From UBA4660 sp002405435 (GTDB lineage Bacteria > Bacteroidota > Bacteroidia > Flavobacteriales_D > Sanyastnellaceae), in the NCBI GenBank assembly GCA_036747335.1, contig DAIOCL010000002.1:21632-85631 (forward strand): 64,000 bases of DNA. The letters are read 5' to 3'. Both the position numbers and the translations under genes were made by a program. The notes beneath the pieces were generated by a model. That model worked only from the letters and a program-made list of their open reading frames with translations, was not told where the DNA came from and did no database searches. Shown here one piece after another: positions 35,027 to 43,518 of the stretch (positions are counted from its first letter, which is position 1; every line of letters begins with the position of its first letter).

Positions 35027-36568
35027 TCAGTCTTGAATAAATACCGCATCTCTGTTGCCGGGGCGCTCAGGCAGTCGCCAGATAAATCCATCGAGCCGCT
35101 GCATATCGGATGTGATAAATGACTGCGGATTGAACACCGAGGTAGCATCTTTTTCCATTCGGATGCGCTGCACCATATTTTCCCTGATGCCTATGCGCAG
35201 CGAAGCGCACTCTCCGCGGTTAAGGCCAATCGCCCGGCCCGGCGCTCCCTTGTCATCCATCGGGTAATAGATTAGCTGGCCGTTGCCTGTTACGTCTACC
35301 GTGTGCAGTTCATTATTTGCAAAATAGCCGGTCATATTTCGTCCCTTCACCTGGTTGTACCGTGTTGTATCACCGGCATGGGCCTCCGATACGACCATAG
35401 CGTGGCCACGCACCAGCAGGCTGTCGAGCTGTCGGTCAGAAAGGGCCAGCCGCAGGGTGTCGCCTGTCACCTGGCTGCCATCACTCCAAAGTACGGGACG
35501 CGAAAACATGTGCAGGGTAGAGTCTGACTCTGCATAGACCAACGAATCGCATTTGCCCTGCAGATCGGTCTTGTACCACTTCACATGACGGAAGGCATAA
35601 AGATTGTTTTCTCCCGACAGGCCGGGCATAGATTTGAGTGTGTCGGCATGCAGAAATAGTGAGTCCTCCTCAAAAACCTGAATCATCAGTGCCCTTCCGG
35701 TAACAAAACTGGTACTGTCATCGCGCCGGTGATGGCCATATTCACCCGTTATGTAATAGGTACTTGCAGTATCGCGAATCACCACATTGCGAAACACTTC
35801 GCCCAGGCCCTGCCCTCCATCGTAGTAAATGCTGTCGCCCTGCAGGCTTGTTTTTCCTGCCGTCACCCGCGCATTTTTTCCAAACCGGCTCTGGTCTGTA
35901 CGCGTATTGTAATATCCGTTTTCGCAGTAAATGGAGGTATTGTCTCCGGTAATGGTTGTCGGACCGAAAAAGTACGTCACCTCCGATGCGTTGTTATACT
36001 GCATGGTATCGCACCGTACGGTATAATCAGGGTTTTTCAATACCACATTTTTCCTGAAATAGAAATTTTCGCTCGGGCCATGGTACGCGCCGCGTTCACT
36101 CACCAACTCATTGCGGTTGGCATTTGACCGTATGGTGCCTCCTCCGGCGTACGAGGCTCTTTCTGCATCTATATCATAGACCAGGTAGTTGGTCTTCAGG
36201 GTCATGTCGCGGTCGCGTAGTACAATATTCTGGGTAAGGGTGGCCGTGCGCTTATCACTGTTGAACCGCATTTTGTCGCCGCGCACCGTGTAGTCGGCAC
36301 CGTGTTGAATGAGAATATTGGAAAAGGCATCGAAGTCGTCATTGGCATAGCGGTATGCACTGTCACAGTAAAAATGCGTGCCTTCGTATTCGAGGTGAAC
36401 ATTGCCCAGCAGCCGCTGCGCGTCAATGAGGGACTTGTCGTAGACAAGTTCATCGCTGTGGTGGTACCTGACTTTCTTTTTTTGCTGGGCGCTCAGCGCC
36501 GCCTGCACAATGCAGAGTAGCCACAGGAGCAATATGTGCCGCCATCTGCGGTTCATGAATCTGTTCAC
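35027..36568 (-). CDS. OstA-like organic solvent tolerance protein (LptA/LptD-N fold)
   Basis: A 513-residue envelope protein. It has an N-terminal signal-anchor or signal peptide (HILLLWLLCIVQAALSAQ) and a long series of beta-jellyroll repeats of the OstA/LptA type (ELVYDKSLIDAQRLLGNVHL, FNSDKRTATLTQNIVLRDR, VRCDTMQYNNASEVTYFFG, RALMIQVFEEDSLFLHADTL). LptA-like folds carry lipopolysaccharide across the periplasm; in Bacteroidota these longer OstA-like proteins are usually encoded singly. A role in lipid transport is probable from the fold but not shown. The gene lies 20 bases downstream of purA on the same strand. Confidence 0.88.
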   Translation of the reverse strand: MNRFMNRRWRHILLLWLLCIVQAALSAQQKKKVRYHHSDELVYDKSLIDAQRLLGNVHLEYEGTHFYCDSAYRYANDDFDAFSNILIQHGADYTVRGDKMRFNSDKRTATLTQNIVLRDRDMTLKTNYLVYDIDAERASYAGGGTIRSNANRNELVSERGAYHGPSENFYFRKNVVLKNPDYTVRCDTMQYNNASEVTYFFGPTTITGDNTSIYCENGYYNTRTDQSRFGKNARVTAGKTSLQGDSIYYDGGQGLGEVFRNVVIRDTASTYYITGEYGHHRRDDSTSFVTGRALMIQVFEEDSLFLHADTLKSMPGLSGENNLYAFRHVKWYKTDLQGKCDSLVYAESDSTLHMFSRPVLWSDGSQVTGDTLRLALSDRQLDSLLVRGHAMVVSEAHAGDTTRYNQVKGRNMTGYFANNELHTVDVTGNGQLIYYPMDDKGAPGRAIGLNRGECASLRIGIRENMVQRIRMEKDATSVFNPQSFITSDMQRLDGFIWRLPERPGNRDAVFIQD

Positions 36569-36588
36569 TCAACTCCCCTTTGCCGGGA

Positions 36589-37890
36589 TTATTGTACCGG
36601 CATAGCGCGGCGCCTGATGGTCTGGCTTCTGTCGGGACCCACACTGACTATGGTAATGGGCACCTGTACAGCGGCTTCAATGAAGTGTATATAGTCGATC
36701 AGTGCGGCCGGAAGTTCACCTTCATCACGCAATCCGGTGAGGTCGGTATTCCAACCCTTCAATTCCTGATACACCGGTTGCACCTTGTCGGGGTTGATGT
36801 CATAGGGCAGGTTGTCTGTTTTCTCTCCTTCGTGCATATAATGCGTACAGACACTGAGCGAGGAGAACTGGCTGAGCACGTCGGCTTTCATCATAATCAG
36901 CCGGGTTACGCCGTTGATCATGCAGGCATAACGTAGGGCCGGCAAATCGAGCCAGCCACAACGGCGGGCCCTGCCGGTGGTAGACCCGAATTCATTTCCG
37001 ATCCTGCGCATGGCTTCGCCTGTTTCGTTGTCTTGCTCAGTGGGAAAGGGCCCACTTCCCACCCGGGTGCAGTAGGCCTTGAATATGCCTATGACTTCAC
37101 CCACGCGTGAGGGCGCTATGCCCAGGCCTGTGCATGCCCCGGCGGCAATGGTATTGCTGGATGTAACGTAGGGGTAAGAACCAAAATCTATATCGAGCAG
37201 CGAACCCTGAGCCCCTTCAGCAAGGATGCGCTTACCGTCTGCAAGGGCCTGGTTGAGGTAGTGCTCGCTATCGGTGACGCGCAGCGTGAGCAGTTGTTCA
37301 ACCGCCTTGAAAAAAAGCACCTCCATCGCCGGCAATTCGGCCAGCAGCGCATCACTGTCCGGATACATCGACAGGAGGCCACGGTGTTTTTCCACAAGGA
37401 CCGCATACTTATCGCGGAAGTCGCTGGCATGGAGGTCTCCGATACGCAACCCGTTGCGGCCTGTCTTGTCCATATAGGCCGGCCCGATACCCTTCAGGGT
37501 ACTGCCTATGCGGGCGCTGCCTTTGGCCTGCTCGCTCGCCTTGTCAAGGAGGCGGTGTGTGGGCACTATAATGTGCGCCTTTCTCGAAAGCAGCAAACGG
37601 TCGGCTGCAGGCACCTGCCTGGCGCTCAGGGCATCCAGCTCACGTGCGAAAACCACCGGGTCAATTACCACCCCGTTGCCGACGAGGTTGGTCACATGGT
37701 CGTGGAAAATACCCGAAGGGATGGTGTGGAGTACATGTTTGGTACCCTCAAATTCGAGGGTATGCCCCGCATTGGGGCCTCCCTGAAAACGGGCAATCAC
37801 CTCATAGTCCGGGGTAAGTACATCCACCAGTTTTCCCTTTCCTTCATCCCCCCACTGGAGGCCGAGAAGTATATCTACGCGGTTAGTCAC
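36589..37890 (-). CDS. purA: Adenylosuccinate synthetase
   Basis: PurA makes adenylosuccinate from IMP, aspartate and GTP, the committed step to AMP. It has the P-loop-like GLQWGDEGKGKLVD at the N-terminus, FQGGPNAGHTLEF, the IMP-binding GTTGRARRCGWLDLPALRYA, and the C-terminal VGPDRSQTIRR. The frame opens at TTG 37917; GTG 37890 is proposed because homology starts there (433 residues), though TTG 37917 sits exactly four bases after a TATCTTCG box and cannot be excluded. The Fur-family gene is 57 bases upstream on the same strand. Confidence 0.96.
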   Translation of the reverse strand: MTNRVDILLGLQWGDEGKGKLVDVLTPDYEVIARFQGGPNAGHTLEFEGTKHVLHTIPSGIFHDHVTNLVGNGVVIDPVVFARELDALSARQVPAADRLLLSRKAHIIVPTHRLLDKASEQAKGSARIGSTLKGIGPAYMDKTGRNGLRIGDLHASDFRDKYAVLVEKHRGLLSMYPDSDALLAELPAMEVLFFKAVEQLLTLRVTDSEHYLNQALADGKRILAEGAQGSLLDIDFGSYPYVTSSNTIAAGACTGLGIAPSRVGEVIGIFKAYCTRVGSGPFPTEQDNETGEAMRRIGNEFGSTTGRARRCGWLDLPALRYACMINGVTRLIMMKADVLSQFSSLSVCTHYMHEGEKTDNLPYDINPDKVQPVYQELKGWNTDLTGLRDEGELPAALIDYIHFIEAAVQVPITIVSVGPDRSQTIRRRAMPVQ

Positions 37891-37921
37891 TTCTGAATTC
37901 AATTTAGAAAAAAACAAGGGG

Positions 37922-37929
37922 CGAAGATA
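37922..37929 (-). promoter_or_regulatory. -7 promoter box (TATCTTCG) of purA
   Basis: A TAnnTTCG match on the minus strand in the short gap between the Fur-family gene and purA, 31 bases before the proposed GTG. Confidence 0.5.
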
Positions 37930-37947
37930 AGGCCGGAGCCGCGGTAC

Positions 37948-38400
37948 TCACCGGCCGGTATCGGGGGATGATGATTTTTTCGTGCCATAAAAATTCAGCG
38001 AATGGTGCTGAATATCAATGCCAAAAATCTCCTCAAGGGTAGATTTGATGTTCTGAATGCGCGGATCACAAAATTCCAGCTCCTCCCCGGTATCGGTAAG
38101 TATAATATGGTCGGGCTGCTGGTTGTGGTACGCGTTTTCAAAGTGTGCTGAATGGTTGCCGAACTGGTGGCGCCGCACGAGGTTGCAATCGATCAGCAGC
38201 TCAATGGTGTTGTAGAGCGTGGCACGGGAAACCCTGTATTTCTTGTTTTTCATCCGCACATACAGCGACTCGATGTCAAAGTGCCCGGGGTATTCGTAGA
38301 TCTCCTTTAAAATGGTATAGCGCTCAGGTGTCTTCCGGTGTTTATGTCTCACCAGATAACCCGTGAAGATATCCATGACTGATTCCTGTACCGATTTCAT
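37948..38400 (-). CDS. Fur family transcriptional regulator
   Basis: A 150-residue metalloregulator of the Fur superfamily. The winged helix is clear: HRKTPERYTILKEIYEYPG, DIESLYVRM and the recognition helix VSRATLYNTIELLIDCNLV. The dimerisation domain starts at HQFGNHSAHFENAY. The usual structural CxxC is replaced (HIILTDTGEELEFCDP has a single Cys), as in many Bacteroidota homologues, so one zinc site is probably lost. The metal sensed cannot be told. The start ATG 38400 is six bases after a TAACTTTG box; an in-frame ATG at 38376 is the alternative if the mRNA is not leaderless. Confidence 0.9.
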   Translation of the reverse strand: MKSVQESVMDIFTGYLVRHKHRKTPERYTILKEIYEYPGHFDIESLYVRMKNKKYRVSRATLYNTIELLIDCNLVRRHQFGNHSAHFENAYHNQQPDHIILTDTGEELEFCDPRIQNIKSTLEEIFGIDIQHHSLNFYGTKKSSSPDTGR

Positions 38401-38406
38401 GCGAAG

Positions 38407-38414
38407 CAAAGTTA
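38407..38414 (-). promoter_or_regulatory. -7 promoter box (TAACTTTG) of the Fur-family gene
   Basis: A perfect TAnnTTTG match on the minus strand, six bases before the ATG of the regulator. It lies in the 22-base gap after the RelA/SpoT stop. Confidence 0.55.
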
Positions 38415-38422
38415 CATTTCAC

Positions 38423-40642
38423 TCAGGCAAACTCACTCTCCACCCTGTCCACGGTCAAGACGCCCTCAATAGCCTTGAGTTTTTCCATTAGGCTGTTGAG
38501 GTGCGCCGTATCGTGAACCAATACGATCACCCGGCCCTGAAAGATGCCGTCGTTGGCCTCAAATGAAATAGCGCGCATATTGACATTCATGTCCGTCGAG
38601 ATAATGTTGGTAATGTTTTGCACAATCCCTACATCATCAATACCCGAAAACTTCAGCCCAACTTCAAACTGTACCAGCTCGCGGTTGCTCCACCGTGCCT
38701 TGATTACCCGGTAGGCGTATTTGCTCATCATCTCCTGCGCATTCGGGCAGTTGAACCGGTGTATGCGTATTCCCTCATCGACTGTTATAAAACCAAAGAC
38801 CTCATCGCCCGGTATAGGGTTACAGCAGGGTGCGAGGGTATATTCCATCTTCTGCCGTTCGTCGCCGATCAGCAGGGTGTCGCCCTTGGCCTGTGCCGCC
38901 GGCCTTGCCACCGCCTTTTTGGAAGGCTCCGGCTCTTCCTTCCTTTCAAAACGAATCTTGTTGCCCTCTATAAAATAGCCACGCAGTTTGGTGAGATCAA
39001 TGCGACCGCGTGCAATCCGGTAATACAGCTCGAGGGCTGACTCGGTATCAAAATGGCGTACCATCTCGTCAATGTTGACGCTCAGCCAGCCAATCTTAAG
39101 ACCGCTGAATTTGCGGCGCAGCATCTCCTTGCCTTCTTCGCCAATCTGTTTCTTTTCTTCCTTCAGCGCATCGCGGATTTTATGACGCGCACTCGCCGTT
39201 ACCACAATGCTCAGCCAGTCTTCTTTTGGCCGCTGTTTTTTTGAAGTGAGTATCTCCACCTGGTCTCCGCTGCGCAACTCATGCGAAAGCGGCACCAACT
39301 TCTGGTTGACCTTGGCACCAATACACTGATGCCCTATCTGCGAATGGATGTGAAAAGCAAAATCCAGCGAGGTCGCTCCTTTCGGCAAGGTCTTGAGGTC
39401 GCCGTTGGGCGTAAACACATAGATCTCCTCGCTGAAAAGGGAGAGCTTGAAGTTGTCGATGAATTCGATGGCGTTGTCGCCCGGATTTTCCAGTACCTCC
39501 CTAACCTGCAGCAGCCAGCGGTCCAGTTTACTCTCCGGCGTTTCCGGCGCGTCTTTGTATTTCCAATGGGCCGCATAGCCCTTTTCGGCCAGGTCATCCA
39601 TGCGGCGAGAACGAATCTGCACCTCTACCCATTTACCCGTAGGCGACATAACGGTGGTGTGCAGCGACTCATAGCCGTTTGCTTTGGGAATGGATATCCA
39701 ATCGCGCAGCCGCTCCGGAGAAGGTTGGTAAAAATCCGTAACCACCGAGTACACACGCCAGCAGTCGGCTTTTTCCGTCTCTGCCGGACTGTCGAGAATA
39801 ATCCGAATGGCAAACACATCATAAATCTCTTCAAAAGAAACGCCTTTCTTATGAATCTTATTCCAGATGGAATAGATGCTCTTCGTGCGGCCGCGGACCT
39901 CATACCTGAACCCCTGCTTGTCGAGCTCTCGCTGGATAGGCAACGTAAACTGGTTAATAAACCGCGTACGCACAGCCTGTGTTTTCTGCAGGCGGTTCAC
40001 AATGTCCTGATACGCCTCCGGTTCCTGCGACTTCAGGGAGAGGTCTTCCAATTCGGTTTTGACGTTGTAGAGCCCGAGCCGGTGCGCCAGCGGGGCATAC
40101 ATAAACTGCGTTTCGCTTGCAATTTTGAGCTGCTTTTCACGCGTCATGTGGTCGAGCGTGCGCATATTGTGCAGCCGGTCTGCCATCTTAATCAGTATGA
40201 CACGCACGTCGTCGCTCATGGTGAGCAGCATCTTGCGGAAGTTCTCCGCCTGGTCACTTGAGTTGCTGTAATCGGAAAAACCGGAGATTTTGGTGAGCCC
40301 GTCGATGATGACACGTTCGCGCTTGCCAAACAGGTTTTCGATGTCTTCCAACGTGATGTAGGTGTCTTCTACCGTATCGTGCAGGAGTGCGCAGACAATG
40401 GCCACTGTGTCAAGACCGAGTTCTTCCGCGGCAATTTTGGCCACCGCGAGCGGATGGTAGATGTACGGCTCACCACTTTTCCGCCGCATGTCTTTGTGCG
40501 CGTCAACCGCTACCTCAAAGGCCTTGCGAATGCGCGCGCGGTCAGTGCGCGATTTGGAGCGGTGGCAAACCCTCAGCAGCCCCCTGTACCGGCGCAGAAT
40601 CTCCCGTTTCTCCTCTTCCAGTTCTTTTGTTGACCGCGGCAT
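38423..40642 (-). CDS. Bifunctional (p)ppGpp synthetase/hydrolase (RelA/SpoT family)
   Basis: A 739-residue long RelA/SpoT homologue controlling the stringent response. In order: the HD hydrolase domain with intact metal ligands (YIYHPLAVAKIAAEE, LLHDTVEDT), the synthetase domain (EIYDVFAIRIIL, GYESLHTTVMSP, EVQIRSRRMDDLAEKG), the TGS domain (EEIYVFTPNGDLKTLPKGAT), the helical region, a Cys zinc-finger-like motif (APCCNPIPGDEVFGF) and the C-terminal ACT domain. The retained HD motif indicates that hydrolase activity is present. The start ATG 40642 follows a TACCTTCG box by four bases; an in-frame start 12 codons upstream would lie in the promoter. Confidence 0.96.
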   Translation of the reverse strand: MPRSTKELEEEKREILRRYRGLLRVCHRSKSRTDRARIRKAFEVAVDAHKDMRRKSGEPYIYHPLAVAKIAAEELGLDTVAIVCALLHDTVEDTYITLEDIENLFGKRERVIIDGLTKISGFSDYSNSSDQAENFRKMLLTMSDDVRVILIKMADRLHNMRTLDHMTREKQLKIASETQFMYAPLAHRLGLYNVKTELEDLSLKSQEPEAYQDIVNRLQKTQAVRTRFINQFTLPIQRELDKQGFRYEVRGRTKSIYSIWNKIHKKGVSFEEIYDVFAIRIILDSPAETEKADCWRVYSVVTDFYQPSPERLRDWISIPKANGYESLHTTVMSPTGKWVEVQIRSRRMDDLAEKGYAAHWKYKDAPETPESKLDRWLLQVREVLENPGDNAIEFIDNFKLSLFSEEIYVFTPNGDLKTLPKGATSLDFAFHIHSQIGHQCIGAKVNQKLVPLSHELRSGDQVEILTSKKQRPKEDWLSIVVTASARHKIRDALKEEKKQIGEEGKEMLRRKFSGLKIGWLSVNIDEMVRHFDTESALELYYRIARGRIDLTKLRGYFIEGNKIRFERKEEPEPSKKAVARPAAQAKGDTLLIGDERQKMEYTLAPCCNPIPGDEVFGFITVDEGIRIHRFNCPNAQEMMSKYAYRVIKARWSNRELVQFEVGLKFSGIDDVGIVQNITNIISTDMNVNMRAISFEANDGIFQGRVIVLVHDTAHLNSLMEKLKAIEGVLTVDRVESEFA

Positions 40643-40646
40643 GGTG

Positions 40647-40654
40647 CGAAGGTA
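40647..40654 (-). promoter_or_regulatory. -7 promoter box (TACCTTCG) of the RelA/SpoT gene
   Basis: On the minus strand TACCTTCG is followed by CACC and then the ATG, the same geometry as hemW and rlmN. Confidence 0.55.
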
Positions 40655-40710
40655 CAGCCATACTATCAGACTTGCCACTTTTCAGCCGAGGATGCCTGCG
40701 AAGGCCGCCC

Positions 40711-41991
40711 TCAGGGGACGGCGGGCAACACAACCGCTGAACAGCGGCCGAAGCCGATGCGCACACCGCCGGCCGCGGCATAACCGGTGAGGGTCACCTC
40801 ATCTCCGTCATTAATGAAGGTGCGGGTGCTCTCGTCATTCAGCCGCACAGGACGGGTGCCTTTCCAGGCAATCTCGAGCATCGAACCGAACGCGCCCACT
40901 TCCGGACCACTGATGGTGCCACTGGCCAAGACGTCTCCGCATCGGATGTTGCATCCGTTTACCGTATGGTGGGCCAGTTGCTGGGCCATATTCCAGTAGA
41001 GGTGGCGGGTATTGCTCAGGCATACCCGGTTGGGGTTTCCCCCCGGTGGGGTAATGAGAACCTCCAGTTGGATGTCGAAGTGATGGTCTCCCGAATACTG
41101 CAGGTAAGGCAACACTGCAGGATCCTGAACGGGACCCGGCACCCGGAAGGGCTCAAGCGCGTCGAGGGATACCACCCAGGGCGACATCGTGCTGGCAAAG
41201 TTTTTTCCAAGGAAAGGCCCCAGGGGAACATATTCCCAGCGTTGTATGTCGCGGGCACTCCAGTCGTTGAAGAGCACCATGCCGAAAATTTTGTCAGATG
41301 CCTCGGCCGTGGTAATCCGCTCACCCAGCGGCTTGCCTTCAAAAGTGATAAAGGCTGTTTCCAGCTCAAAATCGAGCTGGCGCGTCGGTCCGTACTCCGG
41401 CGCAGTATCGTCGCGCTGGTTGAGCTGTCCGCAAGGCCTCCTGACCGGTGTGCCGCTCACGACGATACTCGAAGACCGCCCGTGGTAGCCGATGGGCATA
41501 TGTTTCCAGTTGGGCAGGAGGGCCTTGTCGGGATCGCGAAACATCTTACCCACGTTGCGCGCGTGGTCTTCGCTGGAATAAAAATCAGTGTAGTCTCCAG
41601 GCCTGACCGGCAACAGCATCTGCACCTCGTCTTGCCTGAACAAGACCTGGCGCACATGGTGCTCTTTCTCACGCAGGTCGGGCATATCGCTGCGCAACAG
41701 TTTCGATATGCGGTTTCGCAATTCACGCATGCCCTTTTTTCCGTGGCGCATAATGTGGTTGAGCGAATCGCTAACCGTGTCTTCTATGGTAATGGGCAGA
41801 TTTTCGAGATAACCCATGACGTGCAGCGCTTTCAGATCAATCAGTTTGTCGCCGATAGCACAACAGACATGGGGAAACTGGCTTTCTGTCCTGAAGATTC
41901 CGAACGGCAGGTTCTGAATGGGGAAATCGCTTCCCGGCGGCACTTCCACCCACGATTTCAGGGCGGGGTCATTGGCTTTTATCTCACTCAT
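40711..41991 (-). CDS. fahA: Fumarylacetoacetase
   Basis: Fumarylacetoacetase hydrolyses 4-fumarylacetoacetate to fumarate and acetoacetate, the last step of tyrosine degradation. The 426 residues are full length. The N-terminal SH3-like domain (DFPIQNLPFGIFR) is followed by the catalytic barrel with the metal- and substrate-binding stretches DYTDFYSSEDHARNVGKMF, GYHGRSSSIVVSGTPVRRP, LDFELETAFI and NDWSARDIQRWEYVPLGPF. Other tyrosine-pathway genes are not in the window. The start lies five bases after a TCTTTTTG box, and the gene is divergent from the DUF5819-like gene. Confidence 0.96.
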   Translation of the reverse strand: MSEIKANDPALKSWVEVPPGSDFPIQNLPFGIFRTESQFPHVCCAIGDKLIDLKALHVMGYLENLPITIEDTVSDSLNHIMRHGKKGMRELRNRISKLLRSDMPDLREKEHHVRQVLFRQDEVQMLLPVRPGDYTDFYSSEDHARNVGKMFRDPDKALLPNWKHMPIGYHGRSSSIVVSGTPVRRPCGQLNQRDDTAPEYGPTRQLDFELETAFITFEGKPLGERITTAEASDKIFGMVLFNDWSARDIQRWEYVPLGPFLGKNFASTMSPWVVSLDALEPFRVPGPVQDPAVLPYLQYSGDHHFDIQLEVLITPPGGNPNRVCLSNTRHLYWNMAQQLAHHTVNGCNIRCGDVLASGTISGPEVGAFGSMLEIAWKGTRPVRLNDESTRTFINDGDEVTLTGYAAAGGVRIGFGRCSAVVLPAVP

Positions 41992-41996
41992 GGCGG

Positions 41997-42004
41997 CAAA
42001 AAGA
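41997..42004 (-). promoter_or_regulatory. -7-like box (TCTTTTTG) of fahA
   Basis: One mismatch to TAnnTTTG, five bases before the fahA ATG on the minus strand. Confidence 0.35.
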
Positions 42005-42079
42005 CATTAGACGGCGAAGTTAGGCAATCCTTCGCCGGACAGCCCGCAACGGCCGGCGTGCCGCTTGTCGACATTGCCC

Positions 42080-42087
42080 CATCTTTG
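42080..42087 (+). promoter_or_regulatory. -7-like box (CATCTTTG)
   Basis: One mismatch to TAnnTTTG, five bases before the ATG of the DUF5819-like gene. Confidence 0.4.
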
Positions 42088-42092
42088 TCAGC

Positions 42093-42647
42093 ATGGACTT
42101 TCGACAGGCCCTGCTCCGCAAAACTGCCGCAATCTTGCTGGCAGGCGCACTCGGCCTGCATTTTCTGCTGACCGGGTATTTCAGCTTTACTGTCTACCCG
42201 CGCCAGGGTGCTCTGGGTGCGGCCAGTGAGTACTACACCGTGCCGGCCTTCTACCAGAACTGGCTGCTGTTTGCCCCCGACCTGCCGGCCTACGACGCCC
42301 AGCTCGAGTGCCGCACCGCACAGGCAGGCAACTGGGGCCCATGGTCCGATACGGGGCAGGGAACATTTCCGGCGGAAAGAATTGAGCAGTCATACGTGAC
42401 TGCGCTCGCGCAGGAGGTATTGCAAAACCTCTACCGGTCAAACGACAAGACGCAGTTTGACCGTATTGTCGAGAGCGGCGCCTACCGCCAGGCTACCCGG
42501 TTTGCCACCCAACTGAGGCCGGATGCAGCGGCCGATTCGCTTCAGCTCCGGCTGAAGTTCCGGTTTACTCCGGCCCCCGGAAAGGCTTATACTTTTCAGT
42601 TATCCGAACTTGCGTTTCCTCCGTTCACCCATGACACTGCGCCCTGA
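42093..42647 (+). CDS. DUF5819-like single-pass membrane protein
   Basis: A 184-residue protein with one N-terminal membrane helix (AAILLAGALGLHFLLTGYFS) and a soluble, probably periplasmic domain. The motif YYTVPAFYQNWLLFAPDLP (W-x-x-F-A-P) is the family mark of DUF5819 proteins, small partners often encoded beside HTTM (vitamin K-dependent carboxylase-like) membrane proteins; the next gene is such a protein. The C-terminal sequence (LRLKFRFTPAPGKAYTF) is beta-rich. Function is unknown. Its end overlaps the start of the next gene by 17 bases, so the two are co-translated. Confidence 0.75.
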   Translation: MDFRQALLRKTAAILLAGALGLHFLLTGYFSFTVYPRQGALGAASEYYTVPAFYQNWLLFAPDLPAYDAQLECRTAQAGNWGPWSDTGQGTFPAERIEQSYVTALAQEVLQNLYRSNDKTQFDRIVESGAYRQATRFATQLRPDAAADSLQLRLKFRFTPAPGKAYTFQLSELAFPPFTHDTAP

Positions 42648-43518
42648 CCTCAACCGGCTATGGTCTTCGACCTGGTATCCGCACGCGCTCGCATTGGGGA
42701 CCTCCGGCGTATTCGGGTGGTTGTTTGTGCACGCACTCTGCCTTGTGCCCGACCGCGCCCTCCTGTGGGGCACCGGTTCTCTGGTCGCACCTGTGGCCTA
42801 TGCGGACGGACTCGTCAACAATATCTTCTTCCGGCTCGTGTATAACCCCGCGTCGGCCGAAGCGTATTTTTTTATTCACCTCACCGCTGCGTTGGTGGGC
42901 ATATTTCACTTTCGCGGGGTCGGAGCCTTCCGCCTGACGGCGTGGCTCTCCGGATGTATGCTATACTTCGCCGCGTATCCGGCCTTCAATTCGGGTTTCC
43001 TGCTCATGCTGCTGCTGGCCTTTTACTCGGCGCTGGCGCGCCCCGGCGCGCGCGCATGGTGGCGTATCATGATCAACAACGGCGCCTCGCTGGCCGTGCT
43101 GGCGCAGCTGGTACTGGTATATGCGGCTTCGTCGTGGTTCAAGTTGTCTGGCACCATGTGGCCGCAAGGCACCGCCCTGTACTATACGCTGCACATCGAC
43201 TACCTGTGCAACCCTGTATTCACGGGGGAAGGACTGAAGCGGTCCCTGGTGCTCCTTTCCATACTAACCTATGGAGCCCTTGCCTACCAGGTGTTATTTC
43301 CGCTGATAATCCTCTTCAAGCGCTGGCGAACCGCCTTTTTGCTGGCCGGCACCGTATTCCATGCAGGCATAGCCGTGCTGCTCGACCTGCCAGATTTTGC
43401 CACTGCCATGCTGTGTGCCTACCTTTTTCTTGTTCCTGAGCCCCTGGCAAACCGTCTGCTGCGTCTGGCAAGCCGGGCAGGCAAAACCTCTGTCACTGCT
43501 AACCCAACTGCTTTATGA
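42631..43518 (+). CDS. HTTM-like multi-pass membrane protein
   Basis: A 295-residue inner-membrane protein with about seven hydrophobic segments. HTTM (horizontally transferred transmembrane) proteins are related to the membrane part of vitamin K-dependent gamma-glutamyl carboxylase. The arrangement WRIMINNGASLAVLAQLVL, SSWFKLSGTMWPQGTAL and FPLIILFKRWRTAFLLAGTV...AGIAVLLDLPDF fits that family: in relatives the W-x-x-G-x-A-x-Y-Y and the H-in-helix pattern (VFHAGIAVLL) are conserved. The start at 42631 is within the previous gene and the stop overlaps the next (ATGA). Enzymatic activity is not established. Confidence 0.78.
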   Translation: MTLRPDLNRLWSSTWYPHALALGTSGVFGWLFVHALCLVPDRALLWGTGSLVAPVAYADGLVNNIFFRLVYNPASAEAYFFIHLTAALVGIFHFRGVGAFRLTAWLSGCMLYFAAYPAFNSGFLLMLLLAFYSALARPGARAWWRIMINNGASLAVLAQLVLVYAASSWFKLSGTMWPQGTALYYTLHIDYLCNPVFTGEGLKRSLVLLSILTYGALAYQVLFPLIILFKRWRTAFLLAGTVFHAGIAVLLDLPDFATAMLCAYLFLVPEPLANRLLRLASRAGKTSVTANPTAL

